A stretch of 38,925 nucleotides of DNA from contig JAKALN010000004.1 of NCBI GenBank assembly GCA_021824155.1, positions 1-38,925 of the forward strand, read 5' to 3'. This DNA is from a bacterium (GTDB lineage Bacteria; Patescibacteriota; Microgenomatia; Levybacterales; UBA12049). The position numbers were made by a program, and so were the translations under genes. Shown here piece by piece: positions 9,183 to 19,062 of this stretch (positions are counted from its first letter, which is position 1; each line of letters opens with the position of its first letter). The notes under the pieces were generated by a model. That model did no database searches. It had not been told where the DNA came from and saw nothing but the letters and a program-made list of their open reading frames with translations.

Positions 9183-11195
9183 ATGAACTTACAAACACCA
9201 ATCAGAGAGGCCTCCAGGCCTTACAAAATGTATGCAGGAAGACTTGAAAAACTTGGGATAACAACTGTAGGAGATTTTTTATACCATATCCCTTTTAGAT
9301 ATGACGACTATTCTTTAATTTCAAAAATAGGCCGGGTTCAGGCAGGGGAAAAAATTACGGTAAGGGGGGAAATTACCGATATAAAAAATGAATATACCAG
9401 AAACCGCAAAAGGCTCCAAAAAGCAAAGATAGCCGATGAAACGGGAGAAATAAACGTTATCTGGTTTAACCAACCCTTTATACTAAACACAATTAAAAAG
9501 GGGGACAATGTTTCCCTGTCGGGAAAAGCGGATTTTTTCGGAAATAAACTTACCCTTACATCCCCCGACTACGAAGTAATATTTGGAAACGAAACAATAC
9601 ATACGGGAAGGCTTGTCCCTGTTTACCCGGAAACAAGAGGCGTGTCTTCAAAATGGCTAAGGCGCCAGGTTTACAAAATATTAAACGAGGAAAAAGAAAA
9701 CTTGAAGGAATTCCTTCCCGAAGAAATCATTAAAAGGGAGGGGCTAATGGATTTTAAGAAAGCCCTGGCAGAGATTCATTTTCCGGACTCAATAGAGCTG
9801 GCTAAACAAGCAAGAGAAAGGCTGGCTTTTGACGAACTGTTTTTGCTTCAGCTCTCTACCCTTGAAAAAAGGAAAAAATGGGAGAGTGTGGGGCCCGGAA
9901 TTAAGTTTCGACTTGAAAAATTTAATAAAAATATACAGGACTTTTTAGATTCCCTTCCGTTTGAGCTCACCAACGCACAGAAAAGAGCTGTAAAAGAAAT
10001 TTTTGCGGATTTGGAGGGAGAAAAACCGATGAATAGATTATTGGAAGGAGAAGTGGGAAGCGGAAAAACGGTTGTATCCGCTATTGCTATGTATCTGGCG
10101 TTTTTAAACGGGTACCAGTCTGTACTTATGGCTCCTACCGAAATACTTGTGCAGCAGCACTACTCAACAATCTCAAACCTGTTATTGCCATTTGGACTCA
10201 AAGTCGGCTTAGTAACGGGCAATATTAAACAAAAAGAAGAGTTCGACATATTGGTCGGAACTCATGCTGTACTTTCGGAAAAAATTAAATTTAATAATCT
10301 TTCCCTGGTAATTATAGACGAACAGCAAAGGTTTGGCGTAGAACAAAGGACAGCTATACGAAACAAAGGAAAAAACCCTCACCTTTTAACTATGACCGCA
10401 ACCCCAATTCCCAGAACCGTTGCCCTTACGATTTACGGCGATTTGGACCTTTCGCTTTTGGATGAAATGCCGGTTGGAAGGAAAAAAGTCAAAACATGGC
10501 TTGTTCCGCCTGAAAAAAGAGACGGAGCATATGCTTGGATAGAAAAAGAAATAAACGAAAATAAAACCCAAGCGTTTATAATCTGCCCTTTTATAGAAGA
10601 GTCGGAAAGCATGGTTACCGTAAAAGCGGCAACCAAAGAATTTGAAAAACTTAAAAGCATTTTTCCAAAACTTAATATCGGAATGCTTCACGGAAAAATG
10701 AAAGCGCCGGAAAAGGACAAAATATTAAACTCTTTTAAAAATAAAAAAATGGATATTTTAGTGGCCACCCCCGTTGTAGAAGTAGGGATAGATATTCCAA
10801 ATGCTACTGTCATAATGATCGAGGCTTCCGACAGATTCGGCCTTGCCCAGCTTCATCAGCTAAGAGGAAGGGTAGGAAGAGGAGAAATGCAGTCTTACTG
10901 TCTCTTATTTACCGAAAGCAAAAACGAAAAGACGTTAATACGCCTAAAATCCATGGAGAATATATTCATCGGGGCAGAGCTTGCCGAACTTGACCTAAGG
11001 CTTAGGGGACCGGGGGAACTTGGCGGGACAATGCAGCATGGGAATGATTTATTAAAAATCGCGGATTTTTCCGACTTTACCTTAATTGAAAAAACTAAAA
11101 AAGAAGCGGAGAAAATATTTTACCGGCTGGATAAATACCCTGTGCTTACCCAAAAAATATCCGGGATAAACGTTAAAGAAGTGTCACCGGACTAA
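9183..11195 (+). CDS. recG: ATP-dependent DNA helicase RecG
   Basis: N-terminal wedge/OB domain, GEVGSGKTVVSAIAM (Walker A), IIDEQQRFGVEQR, TMTATPIPRTVALT, HQLRGRVGRG. Confidence 0.97.
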   Translation: MNLQTPIREASRPYKMYAGRLEKLGITTVGDFLYHIPFRYDDYSLISKIGRVQAGEKITVRGEITDIKNEYTRNRKRLQKAKIADETGEINVIWFNQPFILNTIKKGDNVSLSGKADFFGNKLTLTSPDYEVIFGNETIHTGRLVPVYPETRGVSSKWLRRQVYKILNEEKENLKEFLPEEIIKREGLMDFKKALAEIHFPDSIELAKQARERLAFDELFLLQLSTLEKRKKWESVGPGIKFRLEKFNKNIQDFLDSLPFELTNAQKRAVKEIFADLEGEKPMNRLLEGEVGSGKTVVSAIAMYLAFLNGYQSVLMAPTEILVQQHYSTISNLLLPFGLKVGLVTGNIKQKEEFDILVGTHAVLSEKIKFNNLSLVIIDEQQRFGVEQRTAIRNKGKNPHLLTMTATPIPRTVALTIYGDLDLSLLDEMPVGRKKVKTWLVPPEKRDGAYAWIEKEINENKTQAFIICPFIEESESMVTVKAATKEFEKLKSIFPKLNIGMLHGKMKAPEKDKILNSFKNKKMDILVATPVVEVGIDIPNATVIMIEASDRFGLAQLHQLRGRVGRGEMQSYCLLFTESKNEKTLIRLKSMENIFIGAELAELDLRLRGPGELGGTMQHGNDLLKIADFSDFTLIEKTKKEAEKIFYRLDKYPVLTQKISGINVKEVSPD

Positions 11196-11201
11196 AAAGT
11201 A

Positions 11202-11230
11202 TTGCAAGCAAAGCCGAAATAAAGTAAAAT
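11202..11230 (+). promoter_or_regulatory. Promoter of rpmF: TTGCAA (11202-11207), 17 bp, TAAAAT (11225-11230), 7 nt to ATG
   Basis: Consensus-like -35/-10 with 17-bp spacing directly upstream of rpmF. Confidence 0.7.
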
Positions 11231-11237
11231 AGTAGAC

Positions 11238-11474
11238 ATGCCACAAGAACCAAAGAAAAGACATTCCAGGGCAAGACAAGGAAAAAGAAGGGCTGCAATA
11301 AAACTAACCGTCAGAGAAACGGTATTGTGTTCAAATTGCCAAACTCCTGTTTTGCCTCATACAATTTGCAGAAACTGCGGATTTTATAAAGGGAAAGAGG
11401 TAATCAATATGGCTAAGAAGAAAAAACCGGGTGAAGAAAAATCCGCTTCCGGCGGAACAGAAAACACGGCATGA
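11238..11474 (+). CDS. rpmF: 50S ribosomal protein L32 with C-terminal extension
   Basis: [55 protein letters not shown]; two CxxC zinc motifs. Confidence 0.92.
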   Translation: MPQEPKKRHSRARQGKRRAAIKLTVRETVLCSNCQTPVLPHTICRNCGFYKGKEVINMAKKKKPGEEKSASGGTENTA

Positions 11475-11830
11475 AAAACCCTCTCGACCCGCGACATAAA
11501 AGGAGACAAAAATTAGTTGAGGACCTTTTTAAATTAGAGTTCCACAGGCAGAGAGTGTTGCCGGAAACCAAATTAATTATTTCGAATAAGGAATTAATAG
11601 ATAAAAATATTGAAAAATCTGCTCCCGAATTTCCTATAGACAAAATTAACAGAGTTGATCTTGCAATATTAAGACTGGCGGTATATGAGCTTTTAATAGA
11701 AAAAAAACAGCCGCCGAAAGTAATAGTTGACGAAGCGGTCGAACTGGCAAAAGAATATGGAGGGGATACAAGCCCCTCTTTTATAAATGGTGTTCTGGGT
11801 AACATTATTGTATATGATAAATCTTCCTAA
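11471..11830 (+). CDS. nusB: Transcription antitermination factor NusB
   Basis: [43 protein letters not shown] is a NusB signature; 4-nt ATGA overlap with rpmF. Confidence 0.92.
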   Translation: MKNPLDPRHKRRQKLVEDLFKLEFHRQRVLPETKLIISNKELIDKNIEKSAPEFPIDKINRVDLAILRLAVYELLIEKKQPPKVIVDEAVELAKEYGGDTSPSFINGVLGNIIVYDKSS

Positions 11831-12500
11831 ATTTAAAAATAAAGAGCTTTTTGAACAATCTTTTATACATAGGTCTTACTTAAACGAGACCAAAAAGAAA
11901 ATTTCATCCAATGAAAGGCTGGAATTCTTGGGAGACAGCGTTATTTCTTTTGTTGTATCCCAATATCTATATTCAAAATACCCTAATTTCAATGAAGGAA
12001 TACTGACTAACCTTAGATCCTTACTGGTAAATACCAAAAGCCTTGCCCAGGCAGCCAAAGATTTGGAGTTTGGAAACTTTCTTAAACTGTCCAAAGGCGA
12101 AGAAGAATCAAGGGGAAGACAAAATCAAAGCCTTTTGGCAGACAGTTTTGAAGCATTTGTCGGTGCTTTGTTTTTAGACAGCGGCATAGATGTAGTTAAG
12201 AAATTTCTCTCCGATGTTCTTCTGCCTAAGGCGGAACTCTACGTTAAAAACAAAACTTTTAAAGACCCTAAAAGTTTACTCCAGGAAAAAATCCAATCCC
12301 AGAAGCAAACTTCACCCGTTTATAAGGTAATAGGCGAACAGGGCCCCGCGCATGCAAAAGTCTTTACGGTAGGAGCTTATGTTAATAATGTTTTAATGGG
12401 GCAGGGAAACGGGAAGTCAAAACAGGAGGCGGAAGAAAGTGCCGCAAAAGAAGCACTAAACAACATTAAAGCAAAAACTCTTGAGAAGCAAACCAAATAA
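11814..12500 (+). CDS. rnc: Ribonuclease III
   Basis: [21 protein letters not shown] and C-terminal dsRBD ([42 protein letters not shown]...[14 protein letters not shown]). Confidence 0.95.
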   Translation: MINLPKFKNKELFEQSFIHRSYLNETKKKISSNERLEFLGDSVISFVVSQYLYSKYPNFNEGILTNLRSLLVNTKSLAQAAKDLEFGNFLKLSKGEEESRGRQNQSLLADSFEAFVGALFLDSGIDVVKKFLSDVLLPKAELYVKNKTFKDPKSLLQEKIQSQKQTSPVYKVIGEQGPAHAKVFTVGAYVNNVLMGQGNGKSKQEAEESAAKEALNNIKAKTLEKQTK

Positions 12501-12574
12501 TGGTAGAATAGTAGGATAGTAAATCGTTCATAGTTATTTACCATGAACTCTGAACAAATAATAAACTAAATAAT

Positions 12575-12799
12575 ATGTCAGTAGTAATAAGACTATCAAG
12601 AACAGGAAAAAGAGGCGAAAGAAAATTCCGTATAGTTGTCAAAGAAAAAAGGTCCAAAAGAGACGGAGAGGCAATAGAAACCTTGGGCTTTTTCGAAAAA
12701 GGCAAAAACGGAAAAAAACAAATCAATAAGGAAAGATACAAGTATTGGCTTTCCGTGGGGGCCAAAACAAGTCCTACCGTTTCTAAAATACTGGAGTAA
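12575..12799 (+). CDS. rpsP: 30S ribosomal protein S16
   Basis: MSVVIRLSRTGKRGERKFRIVVKEKRSKRDGEAIETLGFFEK... Confidence 0.95.
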   Translation: MSVVIRLSRTGKRGERKFRIVVKEKRSKRDGEAIETLGFFEKGKNGKKQINKERYKYWLSVGAKTSPTVSKILE

Positions 12800-12803
12800 A
12801 AAT

Positions 12804-13046
12804 ATGAAAGACGCCTTATCTTATATAATTACCTCTATTGTCGATGACCCTAAGCAAGTTGAAATTTCCGAGGAAGAAACCGAAGGGGTCATAAACTTTA
12901 CAGTTACCGTTGCAAAAGAAGACATGGGAAAGATAATAGGCAAAAACGGTAAGGTTATTAAAGCTATAAGAAATGTAGTTAAGATCCCCGCGATAAAACA
13001 AGGAAAGAAAATATATATTTCCCTTGCAGAAAACCCGCAGCAGTAA
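12804..13046 (+). CDS. khpA: KH-domain RNA-binding protein (KhpA/YlqC-like)
   Basis: MGKIIGKNGKVIKAIRNVVKI (GxxG KH motif), located rpsP-khpA-trmD. Confidence 0.88.
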   Translation: MKDALSYIITSIVDDPKQVEISEEETEGVINFTVTVAKEDMGKIIGKNGKVIKAIRNVVKIPAIKQGKKIYISLAENPQQ

Positions 13047-13072
13047 GCCTAATCTGTTTTAACCGAAAAAGT

Positions 13073-13762
13073 ATGAAGATTTCCATTCTTACACTTTTCC
13101 CCGAAATGTTTAAGGGCCCATTTGACCACTCCATTATAAATAGGGCAAAAGAAAATAAAATTGCCGAAATAAATTTTATAAATTTTAGGGACTTTGGAAT
13201 AGGCAGGCATAAGCTGGTTGACGACACCCCCTACGGCGGGGGAAAAGGAATGGTACTAAGGGTTGACGTTTTGGAAGAGGCAATTGAAAAAACCAGAGAC
13301 AAAAGACTTAAAAAAAACGGGGAAAAAGTAATACTTCTTGGAGCGCACGGTAAAACATTTAATCAAAAAAAGGCCAGAGAATTTTCAAAATTGAAACACC
13401 TGATAATTATCTGCGGACATTACGAAGGTTTTGACGAAAGGATAAAATCTTTTATAGACGAAGAAGTATCCATCGGCGATTTTATTCTAACCGGAGGAGA
13501 AATACCCGCTATGCTTATAACCGACAGCATCATAAGGCTTATAAAAGGCGCTATAAGCCAAGATTCTGCCAAATTCGAATCTTTCTCCCCATACCTTGAA
13601 TATCCCCAGTACACAAAGCCCCAGGAATATAAAAATTTGAAAGTTCCCGAAATTCTCCTTTCGGGAAACCATAAAAAAATAGACGAGTGGAGAAAAGAAG
13701 AATCATTGAAAATAACTAAAAAATTAAGGCCCGACCTTATTGAAAACCGCCGGAAGCGCTAG
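13073..13762 (+). CDS. trmD: tRNA (guanine-N1)-methyltransferase TrmD
   Basis: MKISILTLFPEMFKGPFDHSIINRA; CGHYEGFDERI; IGDFILTGGEIPAM knot motifs. Confidence 0.96.
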   Translation: MKISILTLFPEMFKGPFDHSIINRAKENKIAEINFINFRDFGIGRHKLVDDTPYGGGKGMVLRVDVLEEAIEKTRDKRLKKNGEKVILLGAHGKTFNQKKAREFSKLKHLIIICGHYEGFDERIKSFIDEEVSIGDFILTGGEIPAMLITDSIIRLIKGAISQDSAKFESFSPYLEYPQYTKPQEYKNLKVPEILLSGNHKKIDEWRKEESLKITKKLRPDLIENRRKR

Positions 13763-14507
13763 AAGTAGCGGCAGGAACCTGCGGCTGCGGAGCCGGAGTG
13801 GAAACCGGAGCTGCGGGAGCTATTGGAGCTTGGGCATTTCCTCCGGCATTATTCCACGAAGAAAGATTTGTAATCGTAGCAAGACCCTGGGGGGAAACTA
13901 TTGTTACGGGAACATTGTCATTAAAACCAAGCGGAGGAAAAGGCCTAAAATAGAAATAGGCCGTAACTTCGGACGTAGCACTGCTTACCCTAACACTTGT
14001 AACCTCCGATAAGGGAGCAGTCTTATAAAGCTCTGTTATAAATCCTGTTACACCGTTAATTCCTCCGTTTATCGTTAAAACAAGCTTAAGATAAGGGAAA
14101 GAAACCGCTCCCGGCTCTTGAGGCTTGGTAATATCTCCTACCTGAAACTGATAATCTCCTAAAGATACTCCGGACCTGTTTGCGGCAATAGAAACGGCAG
14201 TCAGTATCCCTGCAAAATCTTTTCCGGGAGGAAGAGCGGTGGAAACAATCTGAAGCTGTGTATTTAGCTGAGTTTCGTCAAGGTTTGATAATAAATTCAG
14301 GTTATTCCTTAAAATTGCAAGCTTATTTGCTTCAACCTTTGCCTGCTGCTGTGCACTTAGCAAATTTTGGAACTGGGGAATAATCACAAAAATAAATAAG
14401 AAAGCACAAACCGCGATTACTCCGGCCGGCAGCAAATACTGCTTATACTTTACGTATAAGAATTTCATCATTGCCGAATCTATGTTAACTTTTTTATTCG
14501 TGTTCAT
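13737..14507 (-). CDS. PilO-like type IV pilus assembly protein
   Basis: One N-terminal TM, coiled coil, PilO-like fold region; lies after pilM/pilN-like genes; 26-bp convergent overlap with trmD. Confidence 0.75.
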   Translation of the reverse strand: MNTNKKVNIDSAMMKFLYVKYKQYLLPAGVIAVCAFLFIFVIIPQFQNLLSAQQQAKVEANKLAILRNNLNLLSNLDETQLNTQLQIVSTALPPGKDFAGILTAVSIAANRSGVSLGDYQFQVGDITKPQEPGAVSFPYLKLVLTINGGINGVTGFITELYKTAPLSEVTSVRVSSATSEVTAYFYFRPFPPLGFNDNVPVTIVSPQGLATITNLSSWNNAGGNAQAPIAPAAPVSTPAPQPQVPAATSSASGGFQ

Positions 14508-15040
14508 AATAATGTTGCGCTTAATGACAAAGAATAACTGCCGCTTTTTTCGTTAACGGTTAAACTTTCTATAAAAATTTTACTTACTACTTTTTGCTTT
14601 TGCGAAAGGGATATAACGTTATTAAGAAAAGTATCAATCGACTGAAGAGAATTTGAACTAACTATCAAAACCACATTATCTTTATTTATTTCAAGATCCG
14701 TAGTACTTACCCCCGCGGGCATTTGCTGCCTTATTGTAGCAATTGCATTTGTATAATTTTTCCTTTTTTGAAGAATATTTGTAATATCCGTTAATCTATT
14801 GTTAATAATGGCAAGTTCCGCAGATTTTTTATGGAGAAAGGAAATACTGTTAAGCGTTGAATCCTGGTCTTTCTTAATAGAAGAAAGTGAAAGGGAGCTA
14901 TAAAGAATAAAAATAAGAATCGAAGACAACGCAACAACCGTAAGGGAGACTACCGCAGTTACCCTTATCATTTTCAGTCTCTTTTTTTCATTTAAAGACG
15001 TTGATTCCTGACTTGATACAAGATTTATGTCATTATTCAT
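14504..15040 (-). CDS. PilN-like type IV pilus assembly protein
   Basis: MNNDINLVSSQ... followed by single TM and coiled coil; directly downstream of pilM (8-bp overlap). Confidence 0.8.
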   Translation of the reverse strand: MNNDINLVSSQESTSLNEKKRLKMIRVTAVVSLTVVALSSILIFILYSSLSLSSIKKDQDSTLNSISFLHKKSAELAIINNRLTDITNILQKRKNYTNAIATIRQQMPAGVSTTDLEINKDNVVLIVSSNSLQSIDTFLNNVISLSQKQKVVSKIFIESLTVNEKSGSYSLSLSATLL

Positions 15041-16067
15041 AATCTCTCATTGCCAAACCTACCGCTATTGTATAATCGGACGCGTTGTCTAAAACTTCTT
15101 TAGGAATAGTTTGCGAGGCAAGCACTTTCCAGGGGTTTGCAATTGCAGTTTCTATCCCCGCATTATTTGCAAAATAAATATCAATCCCCGGAAGCTTAGC
15201 TGTCCCTCCGGACAAAAGGATCTGCCTGACAGGGCCTTCGTCTTTATATTTTTGTGCATAAAAAGCCAGAGATTTCTTAGCTTCGATTAAAATTGAATTG
15301 AGTATTGGTTCTGTTGCCTGGCCTATTTTCCCTCCTAAGCTTTTTCCCGAAACACCGTAAACCTTTTTATATTCTTCCGCCTGCTGCGGGGTTAGGCCAA
15401 AATCGGTTGCTATTGCCCGGTTTACAGCGGCTCCTCCTACGGACATAGAATATGTAAATACCATTATCCCGTTTCTGACAATCGCAAACGAAGTGCTTAT
15501 TGCACCGATATTTATTATAAGAGTCGGGGGAAAATTTTCACCCAATATTAAAGGCCGGATAGTCGATAATATTTCCGTTTCCATGGAATTAATTGTAAAA
15601 CCGGCCATAGATATTATTTTCTGGTATTTTCTTATAAGCATTGTTGGGGCGCCGACCATTAAAATTTGCATCTTATCCTGCGCGGTAGGATGTTCGGGCC
15701 TTTTTAAAACATTCCAGGTAAGGGTAATATTTGTAAGCGGAACGGGAATGTATTGTTCTGCTTCCCAGTAGATAGCGGAAGCAAGCTCCCTGTCGGACAA
15801 AACAGGCATTTCCAAAACCTTTGTATAGACCTGGTTTTCTGCCAAAGCAACATTAACATACTTGGTATTAATATTTGCATCCGTTACCGCTTTTTTTATA
15901 GACTGGGCCATTTCTTCTTCGTCAAGGGGAGATTCCGACAGCATACCCTTAGGCGGAGCAGGCGCTATAATAGCCGATTTAAAGATATAGCTTCCTTTTT
16001 GCCCCTCCAAAAACACAATTTTTATCGTCGTGGCACCGATATCCAGGCCAAAGGGTTTTTTATTCAT
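15033..16067 (-). CDS. pilM: Type IV pilus assembly ATPase-fold protein PilM
   Basis: PFGLDIGATTIKIVFLEG; IINIGAISTSFAIVRNG; ILLSGGTAKLPGI (actin-like ATPase fold). Confidence 0.92.
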   Translation of the reverse strand: MNKKPFGLDIGATTIKIVFLEGQKGSYIFKSAIIAPAPPKGMLSESPLDEEEMAQSIKKAVTDANINTKYVNVALAENQVYTKVLEMPVLSDRELASAIYWEAEQYIPVPLTNITLTWNVLKRPEHPTAQDKMQILMVGAPTMLIRKYQKIISMAGFTINSMETEILSTIRPLILGENFPPTLIINIGAISTSFAIVRNGIMVFTYSMSVGGAAVNRAIATDFGLTPQQAEEYKKVYGVSGKSLGGKIGQATEPILNSILIEAKKSLAFYAQKYKDEGPVRQILLSGGTAKLPGIDIYFANNAGIETAIANPWKVLASQTIPKEVLDNASDYTIAVGLAMRDYE

Positions 16068-16073
16068 TTTTAA

Positions 16074-16886
16074 CTAGGGTGAAAAAAGATTGTAAAGAAA
16101 ATATTCGGAGGGCACTTCCGGATATCCCTGGAAGACATTAACCTTACGCGCCGTGGACCCGGCAGTTCCTACAGATGTTATTACCGACCCCTGGGAAGGA
16201 AAAGCGGCAGTTCCTATTAATGCCGCAGGCGTATTTGCATAAACAGGAATTATCCTTGCAATCAATCCGTTGGTTACGGGAATTGTCTGGCTTTGATAAT
16301 AAAATGTCTTTCCCGCCACTGTTGATTGCCCGGGACTAATGTACGTAAAATGATTTCCCGTACTTCTTGTCTGGCAGGGGTCAAACGCGTATCTTTGGAT
16401 AGACGGAGCTGTTCTGGTTCCGGAAATAAGCACAACTTCCAGCGCGGCATTGTTGCAGGCTCCCGAAGCATCTCCCCAATAAACGGTAAAAGTGCCATTC
16501 CACGGATTTTGGTAAAGCGAGGCAGAATCGCTTGAATAGGGAGTAAGCCACAAATCAATTCCGTCATCCTGTGAAATAGGGTTTCCTCCGTTAAGAATAA
16601 ATGTCGTTCCCGAGATTTGGGTTAAAGTGGTAGTAAAACCAGAGTCTTGGGAAAAATTGGAATTTGCAATGGATGCATTGGATTTTATTGCCTGTTCTAC
16701 TCCGGCTTCTGCAGCGGAGAGGGCTTTTTGTGAATTTACCTGGTCTGTGGAATTTTTAAAACTGGTAATACTTCTCGAAGCTATTGATAAACCTACGGTA
16801 AGTGCTATAACCATTACCAAAACTACAATTAGTAAAGATTGACCTTTTTGTGATTTTAGCTTGTTTAAAAAGCTATTTTTTATCAT
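16074..16886 (-). CDS. PilX-like minor pilin
   Basis: SQKGQSLLIVVLVMVIALTVGLSIASRSITSFKNS...ALSAAEAGVEQA, typical PilX N-terminal pattern. Confidence 0.75.
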   Translation of the reverse strand: MIKNSFLNKLKSQKGQSLLIVVLVMVIALTVGLSIASRSITSFKNSTDQVNSQKALSAAEAGVEQAIKSNASIANSNFSQDSGFTTTLTQISGTTFILNGGNPISQDDGIDLWLTPYSSDSASLYQNPWNGTFTVYWGDASGACNNAALEVVLISGTRTAPSIQRYAFDPCQTRSTGNHFTYISPGQSTVAGKTFYYQSQTIPVTNGLIARIIPVYANTPAALIGTAAFPSQGSVITSVGTAGSTARKVNVFQGYPEVPSEYFLYNLFSP

Positions 16887-16904
16887 ATTTAAGGTATCAA
16901 ATAT

Positions 16905-16933
16905 AGAGTAGCAATCATTTATACCTCTGTCAA
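16905..16933 (-). promoter_or_regulatory. Internal promoter before pilX-pilM-pilN-pilO: TTGACA (16933-16928), 17 bp, TACTCT (16910-16905), extended TGC
   Basis: Minus-strand sequence TTGACAgaggtataaatgattgcTACTCT. Confidence 0.6.
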
Positions 16934-16973
16934 GCTGTCGGATTATAATTTAGCCGGCGGGCTTAAAATTTTA

Positions 16974-17606
16974 TTAGAATCCGTTGTTTCTTATTGTAAC
17001 CGACGTTGAAAAAGGTATAGTCGCATTTTTTTCGCTGATAAAAGTGCTTGACGAGGATGAAATTTGGGATAAGGTAAAGTTTATGCCTATTGTAGGCGGT
17101 TCGGTAAGGGTGTGACCAGTACAGGTAAAATAACATTTTGTAGGATCAACGGAAACCGTTGAAGTGTCTATCAGGGAAGAAGAATTTGAAGCAATTGTGT
17201 ACGGGTTTCCCGAACATGAAAACACAGTTTGCCCTCCGTCAAATGAAGTTATTTTAACGTAATAAAACTGTTGCGGGGTAGGGGTAGGTAAGGGGGAAGG
17301 AGAACCCGATGGCAGGGGAGTAGGAGCAGGAACACAGACAGTGGTATAAGTAACACCGTCCGTACTTACACCGTTAAAAGCTTGGGCAAAGGTTAACATT
17401 TTTGAAATTTGGATAATCGCGTAGTTTCCATTTTCCCTTACGTTATTCAAAACAGTTGACTTATTCGAACCCCTTAACGAGGACACGATAATCCCCGTAA
17501 CGATCATGCCTACGACGACCATAATAACTATAACCGTTAAAAGCTCTACTAACGTATAGCCTTTTTGCGGATTCTTAATCCTTAATCCTAAATTCTTAAT
17601 TTTCAT
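16974..17606 (-). CDS. PilW-like minor pilin/prepilin
   Basis: QKGYTLVELLTVIVIMVVVGMIVTGI: class III signal sequence. Confidence 0.8.
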   Translation of the reverse strand: MKIKNLGLRIKNPQKGYTLVELLTVIVIMVVVGMIVTGIIVSSLRGSNKSTVLNNVRENGNYAIIQISKMLTFAQAFNGVSTDGVTYTTVCVPAPTPLPSGSPSPLPTPTPQQFYYVKITSFDGGQTVFSCSGNPYTIASNSSSLIDTSTVSVDPTKCYFTCTGHTLTEPPTIGINFTLSQISSSSSTFISEKNATIPFSTSVTIRNNGF

Positions 17607-18103
17607 TATGGTGTATTAAAAATAGTACCGTTAAGATTTGCAAAACAGGATTTTAAGCCGACATTATGGCAAAATTGGTTATTTTTATCCGTACATTTGC
17701 TGTCCGACCAGGAGACAGTTACGACCGTTAAAGCGCTTCCGCTGCAGGAAGGGGAATTCTGTGTTATATCTACTTCTCTTACAAATATCCCGTAATTTTG
17801 GCCGCAGGAATTAGAAACAGGGTCAACGGTTCTTAAAAGAGTCGTGCCCCCGTCCATACAATACCGCCCTGCAGTATAGGAGGAAAATAAATTCCAGTTG
17901 GATAAACTGGTCTGGCGCATTACCTCCATTGCTTCCTGGGCATACTGGCTGGCAATGTTTTGGTTTTTGGTGTATTGGACGTTGTTTAAGGCGGAAATAA
18001 CAGTTATCGTTATTGCAGATACGACCAAAACGGCCGCACCCAAGGCAACAAGTGCTTCAAGTAAACTTTGTCCCTTTTCTTTATTTTTATCTAATATTTC
18101 CAT
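17606..18103 (-). CDS. PilV-like minor pilin/prepilin
   Basis: KEKGQSLLEALVALGAAVLVVSAITITVISALNN prepilin signature. Confidence 0.75.
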   Translation of the reverse strand: MEILDKNKEKGQSLLEALVALGAAVLVVSAITITVISALNNVQYTKNQNIASQYAQEAMEVMRQTSLSNWNLFSSYTAGRYCMDGGTTLLRTVDPVSNSCGQNYGIFVREVDITQNSPSCSGSALTVVTVSWSDSKCTDKNNQFCHNVGLKSCFANLNGTIFNTP

Positions 18104-18596
18104 TATTATCTATTGTTATTGTAAGTGTTTTACTATAGCCGGTAAGCACAATTTTTGTGTTTCCGCCCGTAGCTCCGCTTGAGATTACAGGGTAGAAAAT
18201 ACTGCTTGCTGTGGTCTGTGAACTGAAAGTAATATTAGCCGGCAGCGTTGTTGTCTGGATACTGTGGGTGCCAAGACAGATAACGCTTAGAGTATAGGAA
18301 TTATTAAGGGTATTTATATCTACCTGATAGCCGTTTAGCACCTGTCCCGAGCACACGGCAGGCACAACCTGCGAAAGAGCGCGTGACCTTGCCAGCGTTA
18401 TTGTATTTTCCAGATCAGACCCTGCCTGCACCAAAGTTTGATTCCTGCTGTAGCTAACAAACGATGCTATCCCCATTGTCGAAAGGATGGCGATAACCGT
18501 AAAAACTACAATTAATTCCAAAAGAGTGAAGCCATCGGAAGATTTACGTTTTATGATTGATAATTCATGAATTTTATTATGTAGGCAGTCAACCAT
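18087..18596 (-). CDS. GspH/FimT-like pseudopilin
   Basis: DGFTLLELIVVFTVIAILSTMGIASFVSYSRNQTLVQAGSDLENTITLARSRALSQ. Confidence 0.82.
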   Translation of the reverse strand: MVDCLHNKIHELSIIKRKSSDGFTLLELIVVFTVIAILSTMGIASFVSYSRNQTLVQAGSDLENTITLARSRALSQVVPAVCSGQVLNGYQVDINTLNNSYTLSVICLGTHSIQTTTLPANITFSSQTTASSIFYPVISSGATGGNTKIVLTGYSKTLTITIDNNGNIR

Positions 18597-18609
18597 AAAT
18601 ATTATTTTA

Positions 18610-19062
18610 TTAAGGGTTTTTTACCGTGTAAGACCAGTTTGTGGTTCCGGTGCATGGGGCTATGTTTGAAGTATCTTTTTGGTTATCGTTAAGGTTTTCA
18701 AGACAGGCTATTATTGAATAGGTTGTGCCGTCCGAAGAAAATGTGTAACTTCCGCCCAAGGGGTCGCACGGGATTGTCTGCATATACGTTGTGCCGTTTA
18801 AGGCCAAGGATGTCGTATTGCAAGCGGGAAGGGAAGTAGGATAACTTCCCTGGTCGGACCTGTAAAGCTCCATTGCCGACTGAATCTGGCGTAAATCCGA
18901 TTTTCTCTGTGCGTCCCTTGCCCTTTGCCTTACGCCTACAAAATTGACCATAAGAAGCGTAGCCAAAACACCTATAATCGCAATTACAATTAAAAGTTCT
19001 ATTAAAGTAAAACCCTTACCCGAATTTTTAACTTTAAATTTTAAATTTTTAATTTGCTTCAT
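18610..19062 (-). CDS. Type IV pilin, GspG-like
   Basis: GKGFTLIELLIVIAIIGVLATLLMVNFVGVRQRARDAQRKSDLRQIQSAMELYRSDQGSYP. Confidence 0.88.
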   Translation of the reverse strand: MKQIKNLKFKVKNSGKGFTLIELLIVIAIIGVLATLLMVNFVGVRQRARDAQRKSDLRQIQSAMELYRSDQGSYPTSLPACNTTSLALNGTTYMQTIPCDPLGGSYTFSSDGTTYSIIACLENLNDNQKDTSNIAPCTGTTNWSYTVKNP

